DNA from: an unicellular cyanobacterium SU2
Lineage (GTDB): Bacteria; Cyanobacteriota; Cyanobacteriia; Cyanobacteriales; Microcystaceae
NCBI GenBank assembly: GCA_002110465.1
Contig: NEED01000081.1
Span: 62,001-126,000, forward strand
Length of the DNA stretch: 64,000 nucleotides
Reading direction: 5' to 3'
Part shown: piece after piece, positions 45,112 through 55,374 of the stretch
Layout: each line of letters starts with the position of its first letter
Numbering within the stretch: position 1 is the stretch's first letter
The notes under the pieces: generated by a model
Seen by the model: the letters and a program-made list of their open reading frames with translations, nothing else
Databases searched by the model: none
Told to the model about the DNA's origin: nothing
Translations under genes and position numbers: made by a program

Positions 45112-47031
45112 TTATTTAGTTTCCGAAAATTCGGCATCAATGACATCATCCCCACCTTCAGAAGAACCACCAGAACTAGAACCTGCATCCCCTCCAGGAG
45201 TTGCACCATCGGGAGGAGTTTGTCCTCCTGCTTGTTGATAGACGTTCGTACCGATGCTATAGAGAAGTTGCTGTAACTCTGGCATAGCAGTTTTAATGGT
45301 TTCGTCGTCTTCTTTGCCAATAGCTTCTCTGAGTTGACTAATTAACTCTTCAGCCTTAGTTTTATCGGCCGCCGGAACCTTATCACCCAATTCTTTGAGT
45401 TGCTTATCTGCTTGGTAAACTAAAGAGTCAGCCTCATTCTTGCGGTCAATTTTTTCCCGACGTTCCTTATCGGCGGCTGCATTGGCTTCAGCTTCTTGTA
45501 CCATGCGGTCAACTTCTGTATCTGGTAAGGTAGAAGCCCCAGTAATACTAATAGATTGTTCTTTTCCTGTTCCTTTATCTTTAGCGGTGACGTTGAGGAT
45601 ACCGTCGGCATTGATATCAAAGGTAACTTCAATTTGAGGAACGCCACGGGGTGCGGGGGGAATACCATCGAGACGGAAGGTTCCTAAACTCTTGTTGTCC
45701 CGCGACATTTCCCGTTCCCCTTGAAGAACGTTAATTTCTACGTTGGCTTGTCCATCTTGTGCCGTGGAGAAGACTTCAGATTTCTTAGTGGGAATAGTGG
45801 TGTTACGGGGAATAATTTTGGTCATAACACCGCCGAGGGTTTCTACCCCTAAAGATAGAGGCGTTACGTCAAGGAGTAGGATATCTTTAACTTCTCCGGC
45901 TAAGACACCTCCTTGAATGGCTGCACCAACAGCCACGACTTCATCAGGGTTAACTCCTTGGTTGGGGTCTTTTCCTAATACTTTTTTAACCAGTTCTTGC
46001 ACCGCAGGAATACGGGTAGAACCACCTACTAAGACCACTTCATCAATATCACTATTGCTGACTTTGGCATCTTTCATGGCATTTTGTACAGGAATACCAC
46101 AACGATCAATTAAGTCAGAACAGAGGTCTTCAAATTTAGCCCGCGTTAAAGTGGTGTCGAGATGTTTCGGACCTTCTTGAGTAGCGGTAATGAAAGGAAG
46201 GTTAATTTCAGACTGGGTAACACCAGATAGCTCAATTTTTGCCTTTTCTGCGGCTTCTGTCAGGCGTTGTAAAGCTTGTTTATCTTTCCTTAGATCTACC
46301 CCTTCATTGCTTTTGAATTCTTCTGCTAGGTAGTCTACAATCTTCTTATCGAAATCGTCTCCCCCTAAGTGGGTATCTCCAGAAGTGGCTAATACTTCAA
46401 AGACACCGTCTCCGACTTCTAGGATGGAAACGTCAAAAGTACCGCCTCCCAAGTCAAAAACTAAGATAGTTTCGTTACTTTTTTTATCTAACCCATAAGC
46501 TAAAGATGCGGCGGTAGGCTCGTTAATGATACGCTTAACTTCAATGCCGGCAATTTTTCCCGCGTCTTTGGTGGCTTGACGCTGAGAGTCATTAAAATAC
46601 GCAGGAACAGTAATAACTGCTTCTGTAACCGTTTCTCCTAAGTATTTACTCGCGTCGTCTACTAATTTACGGAGAACTTGGGCTGAAATTTCTTCGGGGG
46701 CAAATTGTTTGCCTTGGGAAGGACAGTCTAATTTAACATTACCATTGCTGTCCTTATCAACTTTGTAGGAGACTTCGGTAGTTTCAGTTTTAACTTCGCT
46801 GTGTTTACGTCCGATGAAGCGTTTAACGGAATAAAAGGTATTTTCGGGGTTCATTACCGCTTGACGCTTAGCAATTTGTCCGACTAAGCGATCGCCATTT
46901 TTAGCATAGGCGACGACTGATGGAGTGGTACGAAACCCTTCGGCATTAGCAATAACAGTAGGTTTTCCCCCTTCCATTACTGCCACACACGAGTTGGTAG
47001 TTCCTAGGTCAATTCCAACGACTTTTCCCAT
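45112..47031 (-). CDS. dnaK: Molecular chaperone DnaK (Hsp70)
   Basis: A 639-residue Hsp70. The ATPase domain starts [13 protein letters not shown], with the mid-domain [14 protein letters not shown] and [12 protein letters not shown]. The substrate domain follows ([14 protein letters not shown] linker region). A glycine-rich end leads to [10 protein letters not shown]. This is the complete DnaK2-like form. No dnaJ or grpE is adjacent, as is usual for cyanobacteria. The upstream 227 bases hold an inverted repeat GTCACT/AGTGAC (47120-47140) but no CIRCE element. Confidence 0.97.
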   Translation of the reverse strand: MGKVVGIDLGTTNSCVAVMEGGKPTVIANAEGFRTTPSVVAYAKNGDRLVGQIAKRQAVMNPENTFYSVKRFIGRKHSEVKTETTEVSYKVDKDSNGNVKLDCPSQGKQFAPEEISAQVLRKLVDDASKYLGETVTEAVITVPAYFNDSQRQATKDAGKIAGIEVKRIINEPTAASLAYGLDKKSNETILVFDLGGGTFDVSILEVGDGVFEVLATSGDTHLGGDDFDKKIVDYLAEEFKSNEGVDLRKDKQALQRLTEAAEKAKIELSGVTQSEINLPFITATQEGPKHLDTTLTRAKFEDLCSDLIDRCGIPVQNAMKDAKVSNSDIDEVVLVGGSTRIPAVQELVKKVLGKDPNQGVNPDEVVAVGAAIQGGVLAGEVKDILLLDVTPLSLGVETLGGVMTKIIPRNTTIPTKKSEVFSTAQDGQANVEINVLQGEREMSRDNKSLGTFRLDGIPPAPRGVPQIEVTFDINADGILNVTAKDKGTGKEQSISITGASTLPDTEVDRMVQEAEANAAADKERREKIDRKNEADSLVYQADKQLKELGDKVPAADKTKAEELISQLREAIGKEDDETIKTAMPELQQLLYSIGTNVYQQAGGQTPPDGATPGGDAGSSSGGSSEGGDDVIDAEFSETK

Positions 47032-47119
47032 ATTATTAATGCGACTCCAAGATAACTATAATAATGGCTGAATACTGAACTTGAATAAAAACCAAATATT
47101 AAGGGGTCATGTCAGTCCA

Positions 47120-47140
47120 GTCACTCATATCTATAGTGAC
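47120..47140. repeat. Inverted repeat in the dnaK leader
   Basis: GTCACT and AGTGAC, 9 bases apart, about 89 bases upstream of the dnaK start. It could be an operator or a leader-RNA hairpin; nothing identifies it further. Confidence 0.35.
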
Positions 47141-47258
47141 GGTAGTGGGTCAGTCTTCGGTAGTGTAGTTTTCCGAACCTACTATGACGGGTACACAAGA
47201 AGGGAAAAACTGACTAGAAACCTTTTCCCCTAAATGGCACTAATTTTTGTTTAGCCTG

Positions 47259-49568
47259 TTACTCTGTTGGACTTACTTTTAAAATTGTTGATTTAATTTC
47301 CTGTTTTACTTTAATACTAACTTCACAATTTCCTTGAAGACATTGAACTAAAAATAAATTAGCTTCGTAATAGTTTTGCCATTTTTTTCGTTCTTCTTGA
47401 CTCAATTCCCAATCATATCCTATTTGACGATACTCGATTAATAAGTCCCGAAATTCATTAACCCATTTTTTTCCTTGGGTTTTCCACCATTCTAAGGTGT
47501 TTTCTTGCCCTAAATCTAAGTTAGGCAATTTCTCTTTTAATTGTTCAAACGCATTTTTAAAGTAGGTTTCTAACTCAAATTTATCTTCTATTGCCAAGCT
47601 AAAATATAAATTAATAATTTTTTTTAGATCAGGGTTTTTAACTAAGTTTTTGCTATTCATAAAAGACCGACATAGTAGATTGTCTAGATTGATTTCTTTG
47701 GCAATTTGATTCATGTTTCCAAACTTTTTATCTAGGGACAAAGCTAAGTTTAAATCACGGGCAAAAAATAAGGTAAAGTAGAAAGCTCTAGTCGCTGCAT
47801 CATCAAGCTCTAATTTTAAAGACACGACTTTATTCTCTAAAATTGCTAAAAATTTTTGTAACTTTAAATCTTCTTGGACTAAAGAATCAATGATTAATTT
47901 CATTTTTCGTATTAAAATGTCAGCTTTTGGTAACATACTAGCCACCAGTAAAGTAACTTCTCGCCAGCGTATCTCAAACAGATTAGAGGCTAATTTAGTT
48001 AATTCACTTTCTAACAATTTAGGGGTTGTCATTACAATTTTTCTAGCCGTTAAATATTCATGAAACGTCAAATGAGAAAATGAATAAATATCCTTAGCTT
48101 GTTCAATTAATAAACCGTGGTTAGCTTCTAAAGATTTTAATATTTCTTCACGAGCTAACCAAAGGTCTTCTACATCAAAATCAATCGTCAAGTTTTCTTG
48201 CATATATTCTTCAATAATTCCCAAAATATAACGACTTTCAAAAAAGTATCGTTCTTCTTCAAAAGTGATAGCTGCTATTTGACATAATAGCTTCATTTTA
48301 TGAGCTAGAGGTAAGTTTTTATCAAAGCTATCTCGTTCAATTCCTTTGGACTGATCCCAGCGTTGTAGGAGGATATCTAATCCAGCTTGATACACTTTAT
48401 AACGTTGATTTGGTAAACTGCTTTTCTCTTGAAAGACTGAACACATTAAATTCAATAAAATTGGGGTAATCCCTAACTCTAAAAGAGGTTGATTATCAGC
48501 TTTTTCTAATTCCTGAATAAATTGCTCTGCTTGACTTTTTCCTGTTTTTTTGTCTTTAGCAGTTGCCACAAACCACCCCTTGGCGAATTCTTCTATCTGG
48601 AGGCGATCAAAACAGGCCATTTCCACATATATAAATCCCTGAAAATGAAATGTTTGAAGAGCCGGACGGCAGGTTATAATAATTTTGTTTTTATAAAATT
48701 CTTGGGCAAAATCATCAATATTTCTAGCTAAATCAACTCTCTCTTGCTGAGAAACTTCATCAAGTCCATCTAACAGGAATAAGCATTTTCCTTCGTTCAA
48801 TAACATCATTCCTTGTTGTTTAGATAAACCACTATTTTTGACCTGGTTCATGAAATAGGCTAATAAATCAATCCCTTGATCTGAGCAATTCATCAACCAA
48901 CTTCTCAGTTGAATAAAGCAGGGAACTAAATCCTGCTCATATTGACCTCGATTACATAACAACGCAATCTGTTTGACAAAAGTGGTTTTTCCAGCCCCAG
49001 GTTGACCCAAAATCATCAATTTATGATGTTTAGTGACTAAATTTAATCCCTCTACTGCTTGGGAGTGCTGATGATTAATTCTGGCTCTTCGCACATGACT
49101 AAAAGACTCAGGTAAATCAGATAATTCCAGCCAACGTTGATGAATCGGTTGGGTCAAGACCTTAAGATCGATGTAAACTTTATTGAGGGGAGGTTGGGTT
49201 AAATTAAACGAAGATTCTAGGGTATTACATTGGGCTATAATTTGCTCTTTGAGGTGGGAATGCATAATCTTTACACACCCTTCAACACCCAATGTTTCCT
49301 CTACTAACTTAGGCGTTGAATCCCTTATTTCTTTTATTTCTTCTTCTGTGAAATCGCTAATTTCTTCCCAATCAAGATCTAATCTGAAACAAATTTCTTT
49401 AAATACTTGTTTTTCTATGGGTCGTCCTGTCAAAAATTTCCAGATCGATTGACGACTCGATAGTCCTACGATTTCTGCTAGGTATGCTTGAGTCCAACCT
49501 TTCCTTGTAATTGCTTGTTTCGCTTGAATAATTCCTTCAGGAGAAGAATGTAATGATCTTCTTGCCAT
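47259..49568 (-). CDS. NACHT NTPase with N-terminal HTH (NLR-like)
   Basis: A 769-residue STAND-class protein. Residues about 11-66 form a helix-turn-helix domain (TQAYLAEIVGLSSRQSIWKF). After a helical linker the NACHT module has Walker A GQPGAGKT (188-195), Walker B LFLLDGLDEV (263-272), the sensor strand ITCRP (298-302) and the late FSHLTFHEYLTAR that marks cyanobacterial NACHT proteins. The C-terminal 250 residues are all-helical with no recognised sensor repeats. All catalytic residues are intact. By family knowledge bacterial NACHT proteins can be phage-sensing immune proteins. Here there is no adjacent effector, so the HTH domain may itself be the output. No HIP1 site is present in the gene. 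Confidence 0.88.
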   Translation of the reverse strand: MARRSLHSSPEGIIQAKQAITRKGWTQAYLAEIVGLSSRQSIWKFLTGRPIEKQVFKEICFRLDLDWEEISDFTEEEIKEIRDSTPKLVEETLGVEGCVKIMHSHLKEQIIAQCNTLESSFNLTQPPLNKVYIDLKVLTQPIHQRWLELSDLPESFSHVRRARINHQHSQAVEGLNLVTKHHKLMILGQPGAGKTTFVKQIALLCNRGQYEQDLVPCFIQLRSWLMNCSDQGIDLLAYFMNQVKNSGLSKQQGMMLLNEGKCLFLLDGLDEVSQQERVDLARNIDDFAQEFYKNKIIITCRPALQTFHFQGFIYVEMACFDRLQIEEFAKGWFVATAKDKKTGKSQAEQFIQELEKADNQPLLELGITPILLNLMCSVFQEKSSLPNQRYKVYQAGLDILLQRWDQSKGIERDSFDKNLPLAHKMKLLCQIAAITFEEERYFFESRYILGIIEEYMQENLTIDFDVEDLWLAREEILKSLEANHGLLIEQAKDIYSFSHLTFHEYLTARKIVMTTPKLLESELTKLASNLFEIRWREVTLLVASMLPKADILIRKMKLIIDSLVQEDLKLQKFLAILENKVVSLKLELDDAATRAFYFTLFFARDLNLALSLDKKFGNMNQIAKEINLDNLLCRSFMNSKNLVKNPDLKKIINLYFSLAIEDKFELETYFKNAFEQLKEKLPNLDLGQENTLEWWKTQGKKWVNEFRDLLIEYRQIGYDWELSQEERKKWQNYYEANLFLVQCLQGNCEVSIKVKQEIKSTILKVSPTE

Positions 49569-50025
49569 ACTTACTTGAAATTAAGTCATAGTTGTTACTT
49601 TATTGAACATATATCAGATTTCCCGTGATAAAGATCACCTATGATTCATGACGAAAATCATGGCAAATTTGGGTTTTAGGGGAGATTTTAGGAATATGTT
49701 CTTAAGATTAAGTAGATTTTTATCTTACCCTACTGTACTGTGCCATCAAAAGAATGTTCACAATTGATGCAATTATTTTCTAGAACTTGATGAAAAATTA
49801 ATACATACCTAAGCAACTTAACGTAGTAAAAAATGAATATTTTACCTCAATTCAGGAAAATTACGGAGGAATTTATCTAAAAAATTGATAAAATTACGGA
49901 AGGTTTTCATAAAAAACGATAAAAAAAAATCAATTGAAAGTTATTCCTGATATAACCTGTTCTACCATAGCCCAACCCCAAAACGTCTAACTGAATAGTA
50001 AGAGATTAAGAGAATAAAATATAAT
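49569..50025. other. Divergent control region between the NACHT and histidine kinase genes
   Basis: 457 AT-rich bases without a gene. It holds GTAAAA/TTTTAC (49826-49845) and two imperfect 31- to 33-base direct repeats beginning AAAATTACGGA (49857-49889 and 49890-49920). Promoters for both flanking genes must lie here, but I cannot place them with confidence. Confidence 0.5.
49857..49920. repeat. Imperfect direct repeat AAAATTACGGA, two copies
   Basis: Two adjacent units share AAAATTACGGA at the front and AAAAAAnnGAT at the end, about 33 bases apart, three helical turns. They could be a paired binding site for a regulator of the kinase gene, which starts 105 bases further on. Confidence 0.5.
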
Positions 50026-52815
50026 ATGGAAAACAGCCCGTCAAAAAACAAAATAATCTCTCGTAGATACCTGAAAATAACAAGCTTTGGCTTAATGGTA
50101 GCTCAGTTGCTGTTTGGCCTTATTCAAGTGGGGTTGGATTACTCTCAAAAAGTGGAAACGCTCAAAGGACAAGTAGACGATTTAGGAAAACAATTACAAA
50201 TAATTACCGAGGAATCAAATCTAAACATTAGGGATTTTACCTTAGAAAGACTGATCAGACAGACAAGTGTTAGGGATGCCATTGTTTATGGAATCATCAG
50301 TGATAGACAAGGCCAAATGATCGCCAGCTTTTTGAATCAAGACAATCTCTCGATCACTCAAGCGATCAATAATCAAAATCAAGGATTAAACCCCTTGGAT
50401 ATCAACACCCTCATTCAAGAAGTTCAGCAAAACACCACCGTTAGACAGATCAAGCAACCCATCATTATTGGGGGTCAATTGCGAGGGGAAATTCGTTTAA
50501 GCTACTCTTTAGCCCAAGTTAAACAAGAAAGCCTCAGATCAGCAAGTAGAATTGTAATTTCTTCTTTAACGGTGAGTGGATTGTTAATTTTAATTATTGT
50601 TACTTGTTTCAAAAAAGAAGTTTCTCAACCATTAGAAAAGCTAACTAGAGATACCCAAAGGTTGCTTGACAAAGATAATTTTTCTAATCTTGGCTCAGGG
50701 GATGTATTTAGTCAATTAGAAAATTTAATCGCTAACCTAGTTGAAAAGTACCAAAATATCAAATCCCTAGAGTCCCAGATAGCCCAAGAACAGACCATAG
50801 AAGAAGTAGAGCGAACCAAAAATGAATTTTTAGCGATGATTGGCCACGAAATTCGGACTCCCTTAAATGCCGTAACTGGGATGACGGGGTTGCTACTCGA
50901 TACAAATTTAACCCCGAAACAACAAGAATTTATCAAGATCATTCGCAGTAGTGGGGAAAATCTCCTGACGATGATCAACAATATTTTGGATCTTTCTAAA
51001 ATTGAAGCCGAAAAACTCGAATTAGAAGAACAACCCTTTGAACTAGGACAATGTATCGAAGAAGTTTTGCGCCTATTCGTCCCTCAAGCTTCAGCCAAAA
51101 AATTAGAACTGGCGTATCTCATTGAACCCAACACCCCTAGTGCAATTATTGGCGATAGTACCCGTCTACGACAAATTCTCGCGAATCTTTTGGGGAATGG
51201 GGTAAAATTCACCGAAACTGGAGAAGTGGTAGTTTATGTGAGCGCCACCCCTCTAGTCAATGAAGATGCCTCACCAGAGACTAACGCCACCTATGAAATT
51301 CGTTTCGCGGTTAAAGATACAGGGATTGGTATTGCCCCTGAAGATTGCGATCGCCTGTTCCAATCCTTTACCCAAGTCGATACGTCTACCACCCGAAAAT
51401 ATGGGGGAACCGGTCTCGGATTAGTGATCAGCAAGCGATTAAGTGAACTGATGGGGGGCAAAATGTGGGTCCATAGTAACTCAGGAAAAGGGTCTACTTT
51501 CTACTTCACCATTAAAGCTCAAGGGACTGCTAGTCTTTCGTTAGCCACTTCTCCCAACAAGCAACAAGACCTAATCGGAAAACGGGTGTTAATCGTAGAT
51601 GATAACCTCACCAATCGCAAAATTCTCACCTTACAAACCCAATCTTGGGGAATGTTTACCTGTGCGGTTGAATCAGGAGCGAAAGCCCTTGAATGGCTTG
51701 AACAGGGAATCAAAATTGATGTGGCGATTTTAGACCTCAATATGCCCGATATGGATGGGTTAACTTTGGCGAAGGTGATTCGTCAACACCCCAACTGCAA
51801 AACCCTACCGATTATTATGCTTAGTTCCATCACTAAGGAAGAAATCGCGCCCGAGATTGACAGTAGTGATTTATTTGCCATTCTCATTAAACCGATTCAG
51901 CAGTCTCAGTTGTATCAAAGTTTGAGACAAATTTTTTCGTCCCAATCGGTGACAGTTGTTCAAGAGTTCCCTGAGTCCTCCGAGATTCAAGTAATGCCCA
52001 GCAACCATCCCTTAAGGGTTTTGGTGGCTGAAGATGTAACCGTCAATCAAAAAGTCATTGGTTTGTTACTAGATAAATTAGGTTATTGGGCAGATATGGT
52101 GAGTAATGGCCATGAAGTCCTAGAGGCTTTGGATAATCAACAGTATGATGTCATCTTTATGGATGTGCGGATGCCAGAAATGGATGGATTTGAGACAACA
52201 CGGCAGATACTGAGAGACTTTCGTGCTAGACAACGACCTCGGATTATTGCTATGACCGCCGAGGCTATGCGAGGCGATCGCGAACATTGCTTAGCGATGG
52301 GAATGGATGATTATCTCCCCAAACCCATTCGCTTGGATCAACTAGCACAAGCGTTAGCCAAATGTCAACCGATAATTAAGAAAACTGTCCTTGATCCTGG
52401 GGTTCTCAATTCCTTACGTCAAATGGCTGGAAAACAGTCCTCAGAAATAATAGCTGACCTGATCACGGGCTATTTAGAGGATAGCCCTATCTGTCTGTTG
52501 GCCATAGAAAAAGCTGTCGTCCAACAAGATGCCGAAAGGATTCGCCAAGAAGCGCACTCCCTCCGTTCTGCCAGTGCGAATCTAGGAGCTACCCACTTAT
52601 CTCGCTTGTGCCAAGACTTAGAAATGATGGGGCGCAAGGGACAAGTCTCAGGAGCAAGGCCAACTTTAGAGGCGATCAAAATGGAGTATGATCAAGTGTG
52701 TCTAGCTTTGCAACAAGAAATTGAAGACACTTGCAACCGTAAACCTTTGATCGTGACCTCTCCTTGTGAATCAGTTTCCCCTCCCATCAAAAACACCTCT
52801 TGTTCTCATTGTTGA
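50026..52815 (+). CDS. Hybrid sensor histidine kinase with two receivers and HPt
   Basis: A 929-residue multi-step phosphorelay kinase. A membrane helix (about 17-38), an external sensor loop (39-174) and a second helix (175-195) come first. A HAMP-like region and coiled coil follow. Then HisKA has MIGHEIRTPLN (His274), and HATPase_c has DTGIGIAPED and GGTGLGLVISK. Two receivers follow: Asp570 (DLNMPDMDG) and Asp713 (DVRMPEMDG). An HPt domain has His844 (EAHSLRSASANLG). The chain of His-Asp-Asp-His is complete, as in BarA-like kinases. The sensed signal is unknown. The next gene overlaps its 3' end by 50 bases. Confidence 0.94.
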   Translation: MENSPSKNKIISRRYLKITSFGLMVAQLLFGLIQVGLDYSQKVETLKGQVDDLGKQLQIITEESNLNIRDFTLERLIRQTSVRDAIVYGIISDRQGQMIASFLNQDNLSITQAINNQNQGLNPLDINTLIQEVQQNTTVRQIKQPIIIGGQLRGEIRLSYSLAQVKQESLRSASRIVISSLTVSGLLILIIVTCFKKEVSQPLEKLTRDTQRLLDKDNFSNLGSGDVFSQLENLIANLVEKYQNIKSLESQIAQEQTIEEVERTKNEFLAMIGHEIRTPLNAVTGMTGLLLDTNLTPKQQEFIKIIRSSGENLLTMINNILDLSKIEAEKLELEEQPFELGQCIEEVLRLFVPQASAKKLELAYLIEPNTPSAIIGDSTRLRQILANLLGNGVKFTETGEVVVYVSATPLVNEDASPETNATYEIRFAVKDTGIGIAPEDCDRLFQSFTQVDTSTTRKYGGTGLGLVISKRLSELMGGKMWVHSNSGKGSTFYFTIKAQGTASLSLATSPNKQQDLIGKRVLIVDDNLTNRKILTLQTQSWGMFTCAVESGAKALEWLEQGIKIDVAILDLNMPDMDGLTLAKVIRQHPNCKTLPIIMLSSITKEEIAPEIDSSDLFAILIKPIQQSQLYQSLRQIFSSQSVTVVQEFPESSEIQVMPSNHPLRVLVAEDVTVNQKVIGLLLDKLGYWADMVSNGHEVLEALDNQQYDVIFMDVRMPEMDGFETTRQILRDFRARQRPRIIAMTAEAMRGDREHCLAMGMDDYLPKPIRLDQLAQALAKCQPIIKKTVLDPGVLNSLRQMAGKQSSEIIADLITGYLEDSPICLLAIEKAVVQQDAERIRQEAHSLRSASANLGATHLSRLCQDLEMMGRKGQVSGARPTLEAIKMEYDQVCLALQQEIEDTCNRKPLIVTSPCESVSPPIKNTSCSHC

Positions 52816-53680
52816 TGATGATCGCGCTATGCGGGGGTTATTAAGATTAGCAATAGCAAAAGAAGACTATAGGGTAATTGATGCTAAAAATGGAGAAGAA
52901 TGCCTAGATAAATACACCCAATTTCAACCTGATATCGTTTTACTAGATGCCATCATGCCAGAGATGGATGGGTTTATGTGTTGTGAGCGTCTGCGCTCCT
53001 TTCCAGAGACAACCTATCTGCCAATTTTGATGATTACGGCTTTAGATGATCAAGAATCCGTTGAGCGGGCATTTATCGCAGGGGCAACTGACTATATTAC
53101 TAAACCAATTTATTGGACAGTGCTATCGCGACGGGTGAAACATTTTCTAGAGACAAGCCGTTCCCTGAAACATCTTGATTATCTAACCAGGCAATGGCAA
53201 AAACATCAGCAGTGGCAAAAACTGTTGCAACAGATTGCACAGGAACTATCACAACCTTATCAGTTTAGTTCTTTCCTAAATGAGAGCTTATTCCAACTCA
53301 AGGCCCTAACCACTGCTCAAAGAGTCGGATTACATCAGGTAGATGGAACTTTATGGGCAGAAGTCATGGATCGGGGTTATCCTTCGGTTAAAAGATTACC
53401 GTGGCAATCTCTGACCCTTTTTCCCCAAAATGAGACCATTTATCAAAACAAACAAATCGCCATTATTCACCCATACCAACCTGACAATCTTTCTGACGAG
53501 ATCTTAGGAGCTTTCAAGCAATTAACTATCAAAACCCTAACACTGCTCCCTATTTTAAAAAAAGGAGAAGTTTGGGGAATTCTCTGGATACATCACTGTC
53601 AAGAGTTCTATGTGTGGGAAACTGGGGATCAAGAATCCCTCTCTTTTTTAGGGGATTTGTTGGCGATCGCCTGTCGTTAA
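52766..53680 (+). CDS. Response regulator with C-terminal GAF-like domain
   Basis: A 304-residue protein. The receiver domain (about 11-130) has VDDD (16-19), phospho-acceptor Asp61 (LLDAIMPEMDG) and the Lys in TKPI. After a helical linker, residues about 150-300 resemble a GAF domain (LKALTTAQRVGLHQVDGTLW, VWGILWIHHC). There is no DNA-binding or cyclase output. It starts at a GTG within the kinase gene, a 50-base overlap in another frame, so the kinase and regulator are almost certainly co-expressed partners. Confidence 0.88.
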   Translation: MNQFPLPSKTPLVLIVDDDRAMRGLLRLAIAKEDYRVIDAKNGEECLDKYTQFQPDIVLLDAIMPEMDGFMCCERLRSFPETTYLPILMITALDDQESVERAFIAGATDYITKPIYWTVLSRRVKHFLETSRSLKHLDYLTRQWQKHQQWQKLLQQIAQELSQPYQFSSFLNESLFQLKALTTAQRVGLHQVDGTLWAEVMDRGYPSVKRLPWQSLTLFPQNETIYQNKQIAIIHPYQPDNLSDEILGAFKQLTIKTLTLLPILKKGEVWGILWIHHCQEFYVWETGDQESLSFLGDLLAIACR

Positions 53681-53780
53681 ATTTTCTTACAAAAACCCTT
53701 AAACCCCGATGATGGATTTATCTTTTAAATTATGTGTTAAGAATAGTTAAGAGAATGCCATAATTAGCCCAATTTAACCA

Positions 53781-55028
53781 GTGAACATTTTAAATACCTT
53801 TGGTTCCCTTGACCTGAATAAACGACGGAACCTTTTACTTTTATTCAGTACAGGTCTACTCTTTTGGACAAGTCTAACGAGTCTGCTCCCAACCTTACCC
53901 CTTTATATAGAGGATCTTGGTGGCACAACAACCCAAGTGGGCTTAGTGATGGGAAGCTTTGCCATTGGGTTACTGGGTTCTCGGACTTGGTTAGGATACC
54001 TAGCCGATAGCCACAGTCGTAAGTTAGTGGTTCGTCTGGGAATGTTGGTCGTCGCCATTGCTCCTGTGGGTTATTTTTTGATTCAGTCTGTCTGGCCATT
54101 AGTTGCCGTTCGCACCCTGCATGGGGTGGGTTTAGCGGCTTTTACCACAGGTTATAGTGCGTTAGTGGTAGATTTATCCCCCATCAAACAGCGAGGAGAA
54201 CTCATCGGTTACATGAGTTTAGTGGCTCCGATTGGGATGGCAATTGGCCCGGCGATGGGGGCATTTTTACAGGCATCTGGAGGATATCAACCGTTTTTCT
54301 TAACAACGGCAGGGATCGGGTTTATGGGGTATCTACTGGCTGCTCAGATTGAGGAGAATCCCCGTCATCTTGGAGTCAGTCAGGACTCAACTGTCTGTAA
54401 GTCACCCCCGCGCAATTTTTGGCAATTATTAAAAAGTCGCTCCTTATTGGTTCCCGCACTCATTTTACTGTTAATCGGATTAGTCTTTGGCACATTAGTC
54501 GCGTTTTTACCGCTTTTTTTAAGAGAAACCAATTTGGGATTAAGTGCGGGTTTATTCTATACAACTGTTGCTCTGGCTAGTTTTACGGTACGGATTGTAT
54601 CGGGACAAGCATCAGATCGTTATGGCAGAGGATTATTTATTACTCTTAGCCTGGTTTGTTATATCACCTCTATGAGTTTGTTAAACTACGCCCAAAGTCC
54701 TAGGGAATTGCTGTTAGCGGCTATTTTTGAAGGAATGGGGGCAGGGATGTTGATTCCGATGATGATTGCTTTAATTTCTGATCGCTCTTCTCCTTCTGAA
54801 CGCGGTCGAGTTTATTCGGTTTGTCTGGGAGGATTTGATGTAGGATTGGCGATCGCAGGTCCTATTTTAGGACTCTTGGGGCAAATCATTGGTTATCGTT
54901 CGATGTTTGCTTTGGCTGGAAGTTTGGCGGGAATGGCTATGGTACTATTTTTGAGCCAGTCGAATAAAAGTTTTAAGCATTCTTTACGCTTTGCGTTGGG
55001 ACAGGAAAAGGATTTATATGCTCAGTAA
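53781..55028 (+). CDS. Major facilitator superfamily transporter
   Basis: A 415-residue MFS permease with about 12 membrane helices. The loop 2-3 motif is WLGYLADSHSRK (about 70-81) and the second-half equivalent is GQASDRYGRG. The start codon is GTG. The substrate cannot be read; the group is drug-efflux-like. It begins a compact plus-strand unit with the cupin (20-base gap), the ATPase-like gene (5 bases) and the MscS gene (9 bases). Confidence 0.88.
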   Translation: MNILNTFGSLDLNKRRNLLLLFSTGLLFWTSLTSLLPTLPLYIEDLGGTTTQVGLVMGSFAIGLLGSRTWLGYLADSHSRKLVVRLGMLVVAIAPVGYFLIQSVWPLVAVRTLHGVGLAAFTTGYSALVVDLSPIKQRGELIGYMSLVAPIGMAIGPAMGAFLQASGGYQPFFLTTAGIGFMGYLLAAQIEENPRHLGVSQDSTVCKSPPRNFWQLLKSRSLLVPALILLLIGLVFGTLVAFLPLFLRETNLGLSAGLFYTTVALASFTVRIVSGQASDRYGRGLFITLSLVCYITSMSLLNYAQSPRELLLAAIFEGMGAGMLIPMMIALISDRSSPSERGRVYSVCLGGFDVGLAIAGPILGLLGQIIGYRSMFALAGSLAGMAMVLFLSQSNKSFKHSLRFALGQEKDLYAQ

Positions 55029-55048
55029 CGCTCTGTTGTTTTATTGCC

Positions 55049-55369
55049 ATGAATAATATTTTTAAACTTCCTGATTTCTTGGGGAACACAGAAATATTTG
55101 AAACCCTTCTTTCTCATCCTAATATACGAATTGAACGGATTCTGTCTACAGGACAAGTCACTGAACCAGGGAAATGGTACGATCAACCTCAAGATGAATG
55201 GGTTATTTTATTGCAAGGAGAAGCGCGACTATCTTACGAAGAGGGGTCTAAAATTGACCTGAAAGCGGGAGACTATTTATTGATTGAATCTCATCAAAAA
55301 CATCGTGTAGACTATACCAGTATTGATCCTCCTTGTATTTGGTTAGCCATTCATGGCCAACTTAAATAA
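55049..55369 (+). CDS. Small cupin-domain protein
   Basis: A 106-residue single-cupin protein. The conserved strands are EWVILLQGEARLSYEEGSKI (about 50-69) and DLKAGDYLLIESHQKHRVDY. Glu50, His88 and His91 are candidate metal ligands, fewer than the usual four. Function unknown. It is probably co-transcribed with the MFS gene. Confidence 0.85.
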   Translation: MNNIFKLPDFLGNTEIFETLLSHPNIRIERILSTGQVTEPGKWYDQPQDEWVILLQGEARLSYEEGSKIDLKAGDYLLIESHQKHRVDYTSIDPPCIWLAIHGQLK

Positions 55370-55374
55370 AATTC

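Noticed and set aside
47032-47258. Possible CIRCE heat-shock operator before dnaK
   Set aside because: The inverted repeat there does not match TTAGCACTC-N9-GAGTGCTAA.
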